From: Nemertoderma westbladi
Lineage: Eukaryota; Xenacoelomorpha; Nemertodermatida; Nemertodermatidae
Assembly (NCBI GenBank): GCA_032718475.1
Contig: JAUCBJ010006867.1
Coordinates: 1-64,000, forward strand
DNA length: 64,000 nt
Direction of reading: 5' to 3'
A model generated the notes under the pieces. It had not been told where the DNA came from, searched no databases, and was given only the letters and a program-made list of their open reading frames with translations. This document shows positions 31,741 through 43,785 of the stretch, in pieces. Position 1 is the first letter of the stretch. Each line of letters opens with the position of its first letter. Both the position numbers and the translations under genes were made by a program.

Positions 31741-32939
31741 ACCTGTTCTAGTAGTAGTGGGTTTAATTAATATTTATCCTGATGTTCAGAGGATTATAAA
31801 GCACAGTAAATTATTGTTATAAATCATAATGAATTGTTCTTACTTGTTCAGATGTCACAGTAAGGATGGTAAACACTCCTTAGGGAGAGTTTATAGACAC
31901 TAAATAATAATAATTTCTACTGACTAAGTTACTTTCAGTTACTACAAATTACTTAAATACGTACGACGGGAGGGGATTACACAATCTCTAAATAAACAAC
32001 AAACAAAAGTACACGGCGTATACACTACATTAAATTACAGGAAAGTGTTGTACTCTTAACCCTTGTTAGATACAAACACTTGTATAACATATAACTCACA
32101 GTAAAATATTCTTTAACAGCTAAAAGAACCTCAACATCTGCAGGAGTAACCGGAGAACTAAATCACCAGTCTGTCCTATGCCAAGCAGTCCAGAAGTAGT
32201 ACTGGGGTTAATTTAACCATTTCGGTATGTACAAATTAGCAGAATTATTGCAGGAATAAACTAAGGGACATGAAGGTTGCAATTACTTGCATAAACTCTG
32301 AATAATAAGTATTACGCTACCTATACAGATTATTAAAACAAAACACAAACCGAAATGCTGACAGACTACTATCAAATCTAAAATAAACCACAGCAAATGA
32401 AGTTTCCAAAATCATTAGTTAGTACGCGTTCCAAACTACGTGGTATGACTTATTCCTTAATGGGGTGTTTACCTTACAGCATTGGATGCCCCCACTACGT
32501 AACTAGCGCTCTATCAGACCAATAACCTAAAATGCCGTAATCTACCCAATAGACAGGCAACAACCCAGCCTATGGATTACCTTTACAATCTGAGCAGGGT
32601 TATACACATTCTGCTCAATATTACACTTACAGATAAACAAAGCTGACAGAAATAAGTAAAATCTCAATAAAAAAACCAGCAGAAAGCAAAAAGCAGTCCC
32701 TGATTAACTACTAAGACCAAATGATATATAGTTATCACAATAGAATTAATACAGCTAAATGGTACCGGACTGGTACCGCTAGGCCTGCAGGTTACCGCAC
32801 AACTGGTAAATACAGGTTTTATTGCCTATGGAACAATATAGAAAAGTAAAACTATTAATGTTCCTACAGAACATAAATTAATTACAAAATATATTAATGT
32901 TCGCGCTTTTAGACCTTTAACAGTTTAGTCTGCTAATTT
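31741..32939. other. non-coding region, possible old BEL-type LTR
   Basis: No ORF of note. At 32,522-32,545 the words CCTAAAATGCCGTAAT resemble CCTAAAATGCCGTATTAC inside the BEL2 LTR (42,463), in a similar AT-rich context, so this may be a decayed related LTR. A diverged repeat shared with 14,450 lies at 32,900-32,950. Confidence 0.3.
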
Positions 32940-35324
32940 ATATGTCTATTAATACCTGACCACCCAAGATAGATGAACACAGCCAAAGCCAGTCGAGTGC
33001 GGCGTATGACCCACCGGAGGTGGGAGACTGGATTGGTGGCAGAAATCCGTAGGAGCAAGCCGTAGGACACTTTGTATTATTTAGGTCAGGTCAGGTAATC
33101 TAGGTCATTGATCAAGAAAACTTGCCACCTCCATGCAGCATAAAGGAGGTGCCACCTGTAGCTGCATAGACCCTCTTACTAAGGCAAATCTGGTTCTGTA
33201 ACTAGGACCCCCTTCGTTCTGGGATAAGGACCCCTTGGTCCTGGATTAAGGACCCATATACTTGGCTGCAGGGGTATATGGCCTGGCCAGGCAGATGGTG
33301 ATCTACCAATGGCTGGTCAGGAGTAGAGTGTTCTCATGTCCACTCTGGGTACACTTCACTGCGACCTGCACCAGGTAGCAGGGGTACAGGGCATGACCCA
33401 GCAGATGAGCTGCCCAGCCAATGGTGGGTCATGTGCGCCAGAGTAGATATGGGTGATGGGCCTCATATCTGACTCCACTGCGACACCCACACTGTGGAAT
33501 GACAAACCAGGGTGTGGTATTTGCCCCGTGAGCTGACTCGGCAAAAAAGCACCCCCCAACCCCCACTATGGATTACATTAGTAATGTGGAGGTCCGGCCA
33601 CTAGAGGCCAGTGGAATGACCGGACACAATCGGCCTCACAGGCGTCAGTTATCTCCTGACTGGCTGCCTGTCTCACCCCCTACTGGAGAGAGAGCGGCAA
33701 ACAATTCTTTGAGTCCCTTTCCTGATTCCTTTTCTGGCCCAAACCCTGGTCACCAGGGAGGCCAGATTGTGAGGGGGAGAGGGATTCTGGAGTTGGAGGC
33801 TACTCTCATGTTCCACCCCGACCAACAAAGCCATTGGTGAATCTGAGGCAAGTCACTAGACTAGCCTCAGTAAACACCCTAACACTCGGATCCCCAATGC
33901 GACAAGGTGAGCTGACTGCCTTGGCAAGATAAACTTTCTCTTAGTGCAGTGGGTGTTCAAGAGCACCGAATGCAGACTGGACAGACTGGTGAGGTTCTGA
34001 TTAAGGACATGGGGGCGGTTGGCGACTCGCCCTCGCGTCAGCGGATGATAGTGGCATCAGCGGATGATAGTGGCAATGGTGGATTTGGTCTATTGATGAA
34101 TCCAACTGCACATGCAGCATTGGTAAAAATAGACCAAATCTCTAACTGCATCATCCATTGCCACTTCTCATGTTCTGGAAGACTGGCTAAGAAGTTTCCT
34201 AAGGTGGTTCTGATTGCGTGCTACTCTCCAACTAGTGTTGCCCCTGTGGAGGAGGTGAAAAATTTCTACCCCAATCTACAAGCAGCTACTAATGGACTGG
34301 ATCAGTAGTAGTAGTAGTACCTACATCGCCCTGGGTCTATAGCAATAGTGTGTTAACCGAAATTCCGTCCATCTTCAGGATTTTATCTCTGGAAATGGAT
34401 TGTTTTCGGCTGGAACCCAGTTCAAGAAGCAAACTGGAAAGCTATGGACTCATAGTGGACCCAGTGGTCACAAGTCCCAGATAGACCATATCCTGTTTCG
34501 TAGGAAATACTGAAGCTCTATACAAGACTGTAATGCATTTACACTTCGACCCTTCTCCAGTGATCACCGCCTTATTGTGGCCAAGGTAAGACTTAGTCTG
34601 CGTGCTAGCAGAACAACGAAATCTGCCTTGCTGCGGCATGACTGGTCCTCTCTGTTGCAACAGCCAAGTGTGAGATCCAGCTTCACACTATAGCTGAGCA
34701 ACAGGTATGAGGTTCAGTTAAGTTCAGTATGCAGTTAAGTTAGCAGCTGCAGAAACAGTTCCTGTATACCCTCGAAACAGCAACCGGGCCCCCTGGACTG
34801 ACAACAAAATTCAGAAGTGCCGAAATGACCTCTATATGGCGCAGAAAGAGTAACGACTCAAACAGACTACAGCGGCCAAGAATGCAGTTAAGGCTGCATT
34901 GAGGTCCCTGAACAGGCAGTACTCTGTTAATTTACGGGAGCTAATAAACCAACAGGTTGATGCCATCAATGATGCTGACGACAGCAGGCAATCATCCCAG
35001 GCATGGAGATCGATCAACTTGCATACTGGTCGAAAAAGCCTACCCACCACCAAGGTTAAGGCTGAATCACCTGCCAATCGCCTCAATGGTTGGAAGGCCC
35101 ACTTTGAAAAGCTCATCAATAATGACAGGGTATTGCCTGATAACTTTATAGAAGTAAAAGTGTCTGAGTCTGTACTCCCAGATATTCCCATTGGTGATAT
35201 CTCCTTTGCAGAAGTGAAGGCTGCTGCAAAGAGCATTAAGACCAATCGTGCCAGTGGAGTAGATGGTGTTCCCCCTGACGTCTTTAAAATACCTGAGTGT
35301 TTAAAGCTCATCTATCCCATCATA
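32940..35324 (+). mobile_element. APE-type LINE, copy 1 (5' UTR, endonuclease, start of RT)
   Basis: A GC-rich 5' UTR of about 620 bp runs to the ATG at 33,568. The coding part carries an N-terminal stretch (MDYISNVEVRPLEASGMTGH), endonuclease blocks (GVQEHRMQTGQ with the catalytic Glu; ACYSP; SQIDH) and the start of RT (about 35,190-35,290, ending SGVDGVPPDV). Relative to copy 3, a deletion near 34,305 is replaced by (AGT)n and removes the GDFNA motif. Several frameshifts are present. The copy is cut at 35,324 by a reverse-oriented LINE of the same family. It lacks FADD and the C-terminus. Confidence 0.85.
33568..35324 (+). pseudogene. broken LINE ORF: endonuclease and N-terminal RT
   Basis: Reading frames at 33,568-33,840, 33,949-34,308 and 34,899-35,324 are consecutive pieces of one protein split by frameshifts. 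The first carries the proline/glycine-rich leader, the second the first half of an exonuclease-endonuclease-phosphatase (APE) fold, the third the linker (INQQVDAINDADDS) and the beginning of RT. Very similar to copy 3, so both are recent. Not functional. Confidence 0.8.
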
Positions 35325-36177
35325 GTACTACTACTAGGATCGGCATGCTGCATTGCAGCTGCATTTTTAAGAATGCTGTGCCGGCTTGTCAACAAAATTG
35401 CACCGCACAACTCCCTATCACCCATGACATTTGCTAGATCATCCGCCTCTTTAAGTTCCAGTGTCCTTTAAGATGCGTCTCAAGAAAGTCATGGTCTGTC
35501 CACCATGCTTATTCACTCCATGAGGCTGCCAAAGTACACGATTATGCACTGGCTGGTCCTCACGGCGAAAGCAATGTCCTGCAAAGCGGAGGCGATTTTG
35601 TTCTAGTGTCAAGCTTGGGGGAACCAATGAGACACCTCCAATGTTATATAGTGCCTGGTTGGAGATGTGTGCATTGTACTTGACACAATGAACCCGGCGT
35701 AGCATTCTTGTGAATGTGCCATCCAGAGATTTGGTGTCCTCAGCAGTTAGAGCCCAGCATGGACTCCCGTAGAGGAGTACGGGAACTACTGCTGCTCTAA
35801 ATAATCGGACCTTAATTCTTGGTGACTTCCAAATCCTGGAAAGCCTATTCAATGCTGCCCATACCTTTCCCTTATCCAGAAGTCGAGGAAATCCTGCCAA
35901 GTACCTAACTGATCTAGACTTAGCTGATGACTTAGGAGTAGTCTCAGTCACTAGAGGGAGCCCAACGGCTCCTCAGCTCATTAGAACATGCTGCTTCTAG
36001 TGTTGGTCTTTTTATTAACTCCAGAAAGACCAAAATTCTGACAGTTAACTTTGAAAGTCCTCAGCAAGTCTCTGATCGGATGAGCATAAGCTCAAAGGAT
36101 GGTATGCTTGAGCATGTGGACGACTTCTGTTACCTGGGATCATGGATCCAGAAGTCAGGTGAGGACCTTCGAATACA
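35325..36177 (-). mobile_element. 5'-inverted (twin-primed) LINE copy
   Basis: Seen from the minus strand, 35,875 to 35,325 is the 3' end of the APE-type LINE in sense orientation, finishing with the (AGT)n tail. The adjacent 36,177 to 35,876 is the segment directly upstream in the LINE (RT core with DLDLADD-like region), but inverted. The two pieces are contiguous in the parent (joined at ...CTTCGAATAC / GGGAAAGG). This is the signature of twin priming during target-primed reverse transcription. Confidence 0.8.
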
Positions 36178-37295
36178 CTTCTTTTTATCCCTTCCTTACT
36201 GTCCTTATATTATTCTAAATGCGGGATTACAGTAAGATTTCGTACTTGTTAAAGTACAATACCGTATTATTGGTAAACATGGAGTATTAGGAATGCAAAG
36301 TTCAGATCCTCGTGTCTCGGCTAAACCAAGCTCTGGGTAGACCTTGGAAACAACTTGCTTCTTCTCACTGACATTGCTTATTGCACTATTACTCTCATAC
36401 CATAGTTGTAAAATAATATGTATGGTAGATGAGGTCCATTTAACAGTAAAACTGCCACAGTAAATCTGTTAAACCCTTTGACCATCTGAAATTCTAGTCA
36501 ATTAATATATCGTGGCACCCACCGATATACTTAAAAGACAAAATTTCTAGAATCAGTGGTTAATGTCCCCAGACATCTGATCTTCATCTCATCATCTTAT
36601 TCTGGAATAAATTGGTGCCCATCCTAATATAATTTAATAAAATTTACGGGAATAAATCCAAATTCATAATTTATTATGAATTAAATAGAATTGTCAATTT
36701 TAGACAATTATTATAATATTCCTTAAAATTAATCAATTAATAGATCATAGGAGCGGAGATTCACCCATTATAATAAGTGTGAGAGAATCCCCTTATACGC
36801 ATTGAATAGATAGCAAAATTAATAAACATCACATATAAGGGAGTAACCTTAGAGCCACTATTAAATAGCATCCCAGATCTGTATCCATGAGGAATACTCT
36901 AATCTCTACTGCTAGGTTTGCATAATGTCACCTTAGCAATGCCCACGCTAGAATTAGAATATAGTTAGAGACCAATAGAAAGCCTGCCATATTAAATAGA
37001 ATGCATAGTGTATAGTATCTGAGGATACACAACAACAACCGTGACATTCTGGAAGGCATTTGACTAACGGACAAATGGCCCCAAATTGTGCGAATTGTGG
37101 TATGAATGTGGAATTTATGCATTTATAGATGAATGTTACTACTAAAGTGTGTTTACAGTAGCGAACTGCAATTGTGAAAGTAATCCCGTACCTGCAACCA
37201 GTATCTCAAGCATCTTGGAGCCCTTTGGGGCGGACAGTGGAGTGACTAGTGTTGATTATCGTTGTTGTTTTGTAGCTACTCTATTGGTGTAAACA

Positions 37296-37937
37296 TTGCG
37301 ACAGCAGTACATCATCGCTGAGAATCTCAGGCTGTCCAGGGGCCATTTGGGGGAAACTTCGAAGGCAGCGATGCTCACTAGCCTTACCTCAGAGACAATA
37401 AACACCCCTACGATGACTGAATTGATAGAGGAAGACCTTGTTATTAAGGAAAGATATAATCAACCTCTACAAGCGTTTCTCGATAGTTTGTTGAGCGGTG
37501 ACACTAGTCAATCTATGACTGCGGATGATGGACTTTACATCGAACCACCGATGACTGAGGAACAACTTAAACGAGAACTCGATTATCGAAAATTCACCTC
37601 ACGCTATACGCATCGCGATGATACATATATGGATTCCTTAACTACTGGTCATCCTATCGATCTACATGAGACTGATGCTCTGGATACAGAGACGGAGATG
37701 GTTTTATTTAAGTTTCACACACAACGGAGTCAAAACGACAAACCGCGTATCAAGCATGAAAGTTCTATTAGAAATTGGCTTGAAAGAGAAGATGTGGAAG
37801 AACCCGATAAATGCACAAACTTTTACAAATACCTGGAGTTCCTGCGAGAGACTTATCTCAATATTGCTAGTCAACAGAACTTGGAAACTCGATACCCTCA
37901 AGGTTTACATCCTGACCCCATGATCGAACTCAAATGA
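37296..37937 (+). CDS. unclassified element: N-terminal protein
   Basis: 213-aa frame (the first codon is TTG-like; the first ATG shared with copy 1 is at 37,413-37,424, MTELIEEDLVIKERY). Acidic and helical, with blocks YIEPPMTEEQL, ELDYRKF, TTGHPIDLH conserved in copy 1. After the TGA at 37,935 the same frame goes on to 38,231 (MMYLTANRPLPVVSD... with a C-C-x2-H cluster), so the stop may be a mutation. I do not recognise the family. Position behind a long leader is what a gag would have. Confidence 0.5.
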   Translation: MRQQYIIAENLRLSRGHLGETSKAAMLTSLTSETINTPTMTELIEEDLVIKERYNQPLQAFLDSLLSGDTSQSMTADDGLYIEPPMTEEQLKRELDYRKFTSRYTHRDDTYMDSLTTGHPIDLHETDALDTETEMVLFKFHTQRSQNDKPRIKHESSIRNWLEREDVEEPDKCTNFYKYLEFLRETYLNIASQQNLETRYPQGLHPDPMIELK

Positions 37938-38194
37938 TTATATTTTATCATGATGTATCTTACAGCGAATCGACCGCTACCTGTTGTATCGGATAGCTTC
38001 GAACAGATGGAAGAATACTGTAAGACGGGAGAAAGGTCACCAGCGTTTCATCTACAAGATATGCGTCTTTGGTATTATTATGATGAATGCCCTAGACCCA
38101 ATCAACAAACGAAACGCCATAAACACCCACGGAGATGTTGCGCTAAACATTCACGCGCTATACTTATGGGAGTTTTGAGTGAAACCTATTTGAT

Positions 38195-38965
38195 GTGCCA
38201 CCCACGCTCGCTCGACTCAAATGCTCCTTGAGTAAACCCATGATCAGAGTTCCGGAATACTCGGTCAGACCTCCCCACCCCTCAGTGCGAACACAAACTC
38301 TCGATCCTAAAAGTATAATTGACCCTCCTGAGTTATACTCTCTGTTCAAAGATCTAGTTCTGCCCGAACAGTTAATCGTTAGTTCTATCTGTTCGTCCTA
38401 TGGATATCCGCCCAACCTACCTAGCTGGATTGGGATGAGGACACTTTATCTCCCCGTTCAACCCCTATAATCGGCCTGGTTTAGCGCCTATCCAACCCAT
38501 TACGGAAGTGGAAGAATGCATTATAAAGAACGCGCTTGAAGCGATTTGCCAAAAGGTTGAAAGGGAACTTACGACGTTTTAGACAAACGCAAGTTGCATC
38601 AGCAGGTACAGGTTGTGAAAGAATTGTCATTACCGCAATTCGATCGAAAGATTGAAGGGTTAGAGAGAGATATTGAACTCGGACATACATATTCGCTACA
38701 AGAATTCTTGGGTGATTGGTTTCGTAGACAAGAAGAGCAGAATCAGCTTGAGGAGAAACAGATTGAGTTGAACGAAAGAGAAGAAGCCGCTTTAGCGCAA
38801 CCTGAAGCGCAAGTACTTATGACAGATCTCTATCCGAAAACCATCATACACCCCTTGATGATTCCACAGTTTGGCAATCAACTCTTTGCCACTGCACAAC
38901 CCCAACTAGTCAATCCCAACTGTAGCCCATGCTACAGTGTTCTCCAATTGAAACCGCCCGAGTAG
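38195..38965 (+). pseudogene. unclassified element: central helical region
   Basis: Frames at 38,195-38,470 and 38,594-38,965, separated by two frameshifts (the intervening coding, PITEVEECIIKNALEAI, is in another frame). The second piece has a long charged helix (RRQEEQNQLEEKQIELNERE). Both pieces have recognisable counterparts in copy 1 at 16,310-16,500 and 15,990. Likely a coiled-coil segment of one polyprotein. Confidence 0.5.
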
Positions 38966-40196
38966 ACGGTATACTGGTAGAACCTCTGGAAAACCGAGCT
39001 GACTTTATCCGGCATATGGTGCAAGAGGTTGATTTGCGAGCGAGACCCTTGCAAAGCTCATTCTATGAGATCAAAGATCACCCATATTATGTCCATCTGG
39101 ATCAATGTTATATAGTGAAACCCAAGGATCCTACACACAGCTTAAGATTTCTACCTCTAATAAACCCTTTTGATGTTGTTGAATTAGAACAGCTTCAAAA
39201 ACATCTAGACCAGTTGGTTAAGTCGAACTCCTTTCGAAAGCCCTATAATGTTGCAAGAATCGAAAAGGAAGTTTCCCTCCTTACAATCTTGATGGATTCA
39301 TCAAAACTCGATTAGTCCATTGGAATTTGGATGTATTGTTTGAAGAAGAATGCATACAACGCTATGGAAAAGAAGATACGCACACTATGCACTATTTATA
39401 ATATTGCAACCTCCCTAACACAAACGATAGAGCGACATTGTGGCACCCTGTAGATATGACTTTGGAAAAGGCCACTGCTGAATGGAATGAAACTCAAAAT
39501 ATTATCGAAATGTATGGTGTCGTAACCTATGACAATGAAGGCAGTGTTCCTGTGAGATAACTCGGAACTACGAGATTAATCCATATTCGAGGATTAGATG
39601 GTTCTACACACGTCTTTACTCGCGCTTGCTCTGATGCAATCGATTACTCTTTTGAAACCCTCACTGAGGCGCAGAAGAGAATTAAACACGACCAATTTGA
39701 ACTTTCACGGCGATACGTCCTGGAGACCGAGTGGAAACCAGCTATGGGAATAGATGGATCTATGCTCCCACAACCTGTATTAGAGATGCTATTCGACGAG
39801 AGAATAATTAAAGTCGGTTCTGCAATCTACGGAGATTTTCAGAATGATTTTAAGAATATGAATAATATTCCATATCCGTTCCTAGATACCCAGCTAATAG
39901 CACCTTGGGTGGAAGGCAGAGGATTTTTCCAAACTATGTACTCAACTACGTTTAGCGGGATCAACAAAGTTCAACGAACTTCTATCGGACATTTAGCATT
40001 TCAAGAGTATGGATGGAATTTTAAGGTTGGGAATCAGCTCAACAATCTGCAAGTTTATGGAGACCATTATTCCTGTTTATATTTCGATGGACCATTGATG
40101 GCACCAGGAGTGGTTTATAGTTTTATAAGTATGCCCCTCTGTCCTTCCTTAGCCATTTATACCATATTCGAAAATACAGCACTTCCGGATGGTTAG
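38929..40196 (+). pseudogene. unclassified element: 3'-5' exonuclease-like domain
   Basis: Pieces 38,929-39,315 and 39,320-40,196 with frame changes and two in-frame TAA codons (near 39,400 and 39,558). The second resembles the DEDD exonuclease fold of RNase D/WRN: GVVTYDNEG (Asp-x-Glu, motif I), LFDERIIKVGSAIYGDF (motif II with Asp), FLDTQLIAP, SIGHLAFQEYG, then YSFISMPLCPSLAIYTIFE at the motif III position, where the expected Asp after Tyr is absent. Such enzymes trim 3' ends of DNA or RNA. The assignment rests on motif order read by eye. The middle of copy 1 is deleted, so conservation cannot be tested inside this window. Confidence 0.42.
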
Positions 40197-40285
40197 CCGA
40201 CGTCTGCAGTCGCACTATAAGTTCACACCCCTTAATTCTGGGAACAAATCTTGCAAAATTAGATGAACACAACAAATTCATCCGA

Positions 40286-40957
40286 TTGGAATGTTTCAGG
40301 TGCTTTCAGACTCTGTTTCGGAACGTTGATAGTCAGTTTAAAGACCGCACGCTGTCCAAACTCAGCCTGCGAGATTCCGCCACTGAGAAATTAGATTGTG
40401 CCGGATTCACCATCTTCAAAGACGTATGCATACAGAATATGCATTCTACTGTTCTACAGAGACCTAAAATCCTTTCGGGATATTCAGTTATGGAATTACA
40501 AACTGTAGAACCAAGAATGACTACACCTGTAGAAATTCTGCTGACTGACGAGGAACCCATTTGTATGGAGGTGGATGAAATTCAACCCACCGTCCCTTGT
40601 AGTAGTGATGATGATCACACGCTGGAGTGGTATCAATGCCCACAATGTCTCACTGCCTATGATAACCGACATGCCAGCTATGTATCTAGGAAACGCTGCC
40701 ATTTATGCGCTTCTCGTGATCACACTACTCCTTTGAACCCCAATGAACTTTGTTCCTACTTCAAAGATCAACCTCCAATGGAGATATATTGTGCTTATTG
40801 TCAAGTCAATAATCAATATATCTTCGCAGTCTGTCCACAGTTCATGACACAATGTCATTACTGTCAGTTAAAGGGATACGCTAGTTGGGATTGCCCTTTT
40901 AGCCCTGACATGGAGAGTGTTGACGAGTGGATTGTATTGCGATACATACAAGCTTGA
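40286..40957 (+). CDS. unclassified element: cysteine-rich zinc-binding region
   Basis: A 223-aa open frame. Its C-terminal half has paired cysteines: CPQC, CHLCASRDH, CAYC and a last CHYCQLKGYASWDCP. The last has the spacing of a retroviral-type zinc knuckle (C-x2-C-x4-H-x4-C) but with Tyr where His is expected. The N-terminal half (CFRCFQTLF...) probably completes another cysteine pair. Such modules bind nucleic acid. Directly follows the exonuclease-like region. Function otherwise unknown. Confidence 0.45.
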   Translation: MECFRCFQTLFRNVDSQFKDRTLSKLSLRDSATEKLDCAGFTIFKDVCIQNMHSTVLQRPKILSGYSVMELQTVEPRMTTPVEILLTDEEPICMEVDEIQPTVPCSSDDDHTLEWYQCPQCLTAYDNRHASYVSRKRCHLCASRDHTTPLNPNELCSYFKDQPPMEIYCAYCQVNNQYIFAVCPQFMTQCHYCQLKGYASWDCPFSPDMESVDEWIVLRYIQA

Positions 40958-41590
40958 AAAGCTAGGGCAGAACTTCACTGCTACTCACGCCACCGTTACT
41001 ATCCCGGACGCGCCTATGAGGGAGTGTACGCATTTCACCCCTACCTATTTCCCCAAATCGAACAAAAAACTTGTATTCCAGTTACAAACTTATCAATCGT
41101 GTTGGTGAGTCCATTTCCACCAAATACGTGAGAATATATTTGAAAAATATCAACCCCAACAACTTGGACTCATATAATCTACTTGGTAGTATTGGCTGAG
41201 ACGTGGAATGCGGTGAGACATTTCTCAATGCACATCCTGAGTTGCAAGAGGTCCACTGACCCCCCTATGAATCTAAGGGGAGGTAACGGGAACTAGTCAA
41301 AACTGTAAAACCCCGGAAATTCCTAACGACCACAGCCTACCAATGGCAGTCGTACAAACGACTAAGGCGGGACCTGTCCAAGCTGTGGTTTTGAGACGAG
41401 CGCTAAAGATCATGCGACCTCAACCCCTTCGACCCACCGGTAGATGTGTTGATACCAAAACACCATCCCAGGAGAGAAGCGCATCCTCTATGGACATTGA
41501 CCAACCAGGTACCTCGACCGGCGGATACACTGACTGCAACCCCAACCCTTCTGATGCAATTGTATTGCACCCTTCCCCGAGGAGTTATAG
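40958..41590 (+). pseudogene. unclassified element: C-terminal part, interrupted by BEL2
   Basis: Frame 41,343-41,590 encodes a serine/proline-rich segment ending SDAIVLHPSPRSYS. At 41,591 BEL2 begins; the frame resumes after the target duplication at 55,562. Copy 1 shows the uninterrupted order SDAIILHPSPRSY then PPSKVA. Confidence 0.6.
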
Positions 41591-43785
41591 TGTTAAACAA
41601 CCGCGACGCTTATACTAACAGCAGAACTGTTGAACAGACAAATACCCGTATACCTCTCTGCCAACCTAATGAGCTCTCGCCTAACCAATAAGACACAAAG
41701 ACTGCTCTACTGTTAAGTAAAGGGGATCAGGAGCGTGCTATTACTAAATTGTAAAGGTTGCTAAATACAAAACCGCTACTTACCGTTGGATGGCGCTAAT
41801 CTGCCGTCCGCTAATATATTTTACTAATTTTACACAACTCCTGCAAAATCGCTTGTTCTTTTCTCTACCGATCGCTCGATAGAGAGCTAACTGTTCGAAT
41901 CTATGAGCCACGCGGGAATAACCAAAACAATAAACCCGAGTCGGCTCCCTAAGCTTACTTAAGACGAGTGCGAGGGGCTTTGCACTCAGAGTATATTCTT
42001 ACGCCTAATTTACGCCAGTAACTTTAATAAAACTGAAATACTTTTCTACTTTACTTTTCTACTTTACTCTTTTCTAATCGCGAATACTGGGGTTTCCCTA
42101 ACGGAATGTGTGAATGCGAGAATATTTAAAATAATCAAAATTGGTACAGTACAATGTCTTTCGTAGGTGATACCGCTCTGGGTCTAAACTTGCCTGCAGC
42201 TGGCTTTAGGCCAGCAACTCACTAGTGTCTTGCGTACTGACTATTGCGATCTAGTTTATTGCCCGCTAATGCAAATAACCACTTAGCGTGAATAGTTTAC
42301 GGTACTCTAAATTATTACCTTAGCTACTCTCCGCTATGCTGCGTACTAATTCTTAATTTTACTAATCAATTACAGTCACAAATATGTAACAGCGCACTAA
42401 TTACTAAGAGTTCCAGAATGCGTAATTCTAATTTATTACACAACAGGTTTCACTAGTAATAGCCTAAAATGCCGTATTACTTTGACCTAATCAGTAATTA
42501 TTTGTTGTAACTAAGAAATAGAAATCAATCAAAGAGAAAAGGGGCGCCTACCTAAGTATTCGTAATCATAGGCACACTTCAGTAACACACCAATCAGCGT
42601 CAGCAATCACAGATCATAATAGTACAACTTGCAATTATACAATCTGCAATTATATAATTCGCAACATAATAATTCGCAATTGACTAATTCGCAATCTACT
42701 TACTCGCAACTTACTTACTTACTGTAAGGTATGCAGGCCCCTCCCGGGTACATCTAGGCTCCCTAACTAACCCAATTCCTGCCCCCCTAATACTAAATAG
42801 AGACAAAACCTGGATCATCAGCCCCCTAATTACTGTACCAGCGAGCGGTCTCCAACCTACAGTCCAAATTGCCCGACCGCAACGTTGACCCCCCCGCCAG
42901 CGTTGCCCGCCTTTGAATCCTCCGCACTCCCTTAGTCGCTCAACCCCCCGATGTGCCCACCGCCTACTGGCACCTTAGCCCTCCATTATGCTAATAGCTA
43001 CCGTAGCGGCGCATGCAAATCACAAAGTCTGACAGTCTCAGAAATCCCTTAGGATTATTGCGTAGAAAGGAATCACATAGAACCATTAACAAAAGGTAGA
43101 AATCATAGTTCCGGTTGTAATTAGCAGTAATCGATAGGATTAATTGAGAAACACAATCAAGAATAATCGCACTAGCAAATCATTTTGAGAAATTAATCAA
43201 AATTTAGCAAATTGCAGAAATACGCTAAAGGTTGGTGATAGGTACAGCTCTACCGGCACACCGCCAATTTATAGGTGATCCGAGTGGGGTGATGCAATAG
43301 GGTGACTCAATCGCTCTCCTATTGGCTCTCCAGTCCGCGCTAGCATTAGACCAACCTGGAAGCAGTTAGTCCAATAAGGAGGCCGGATTGTAGCCCTATT
43401 GCTGCCCAAACCTCAAATTATTACCATATATGGTAATGGATCATGTCCCTGGCTGCTGAATGGCCAGGACAGCATCCCTATATCTAGCCCTATCAAAACT
43501 AATAACAGCAAGCACAAAATCCAGGGTCCGACTAAACTTGCTACCCTGGAACTATCTACCTATATCCTAATACAAAATTACGTAGGTAGGGCTACATACT
43601 ATACAAAATGGATGGATTCAAATATATGGGCGTTTTGATTTCCCTATCTAAATATCACCTCGCTATTATACCTTATCTAAAATATTATGCTGCACAACGG
43701 ACTAATATTGCGTACAGTATAACGGACTAATATATTATACTGCATAATGGCTAATAATGTGGATACAGCGCCATATACCGTAACA
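41591..43785 (-). repeat. BEL2 3' LTR
   Basis: 2,195 bp, colinear with 53,397-55,561. Main difference is an indel block near 42,015-42,070 with repeated TTTTCTACTTTAC; otherwise scattered single-base changes, so the insertion is fairly young. The small ORF at 43,399 is duplicated in both LTRs and looks like chance. Confidence 0.95.

Larger units (their letters stand above)
36178..41590 (+). mobile_element. unclassified element, copy 2, left part
   Basis: Leader of about 1.1 kb (36,178-37,295), homologous to the minus strand of 17,101-18,480, then a chain of broken ORFs. The left end is cut by the twin-primed LINE: about 170 bp of leader present in copy 1 are missing. The right end is interrupted by BEL2; the remainder resumes at 55,562. 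The element is defined by the two diverged copies sharing both leader and protein. Confidence 0.65.

Noticed and set aside
43399-43638. 79-aa ORF duplicated at 55,175
   Set aside because: It lies inside the BEL2 LTRs and is repeated only because the LTRs are; no protein features.
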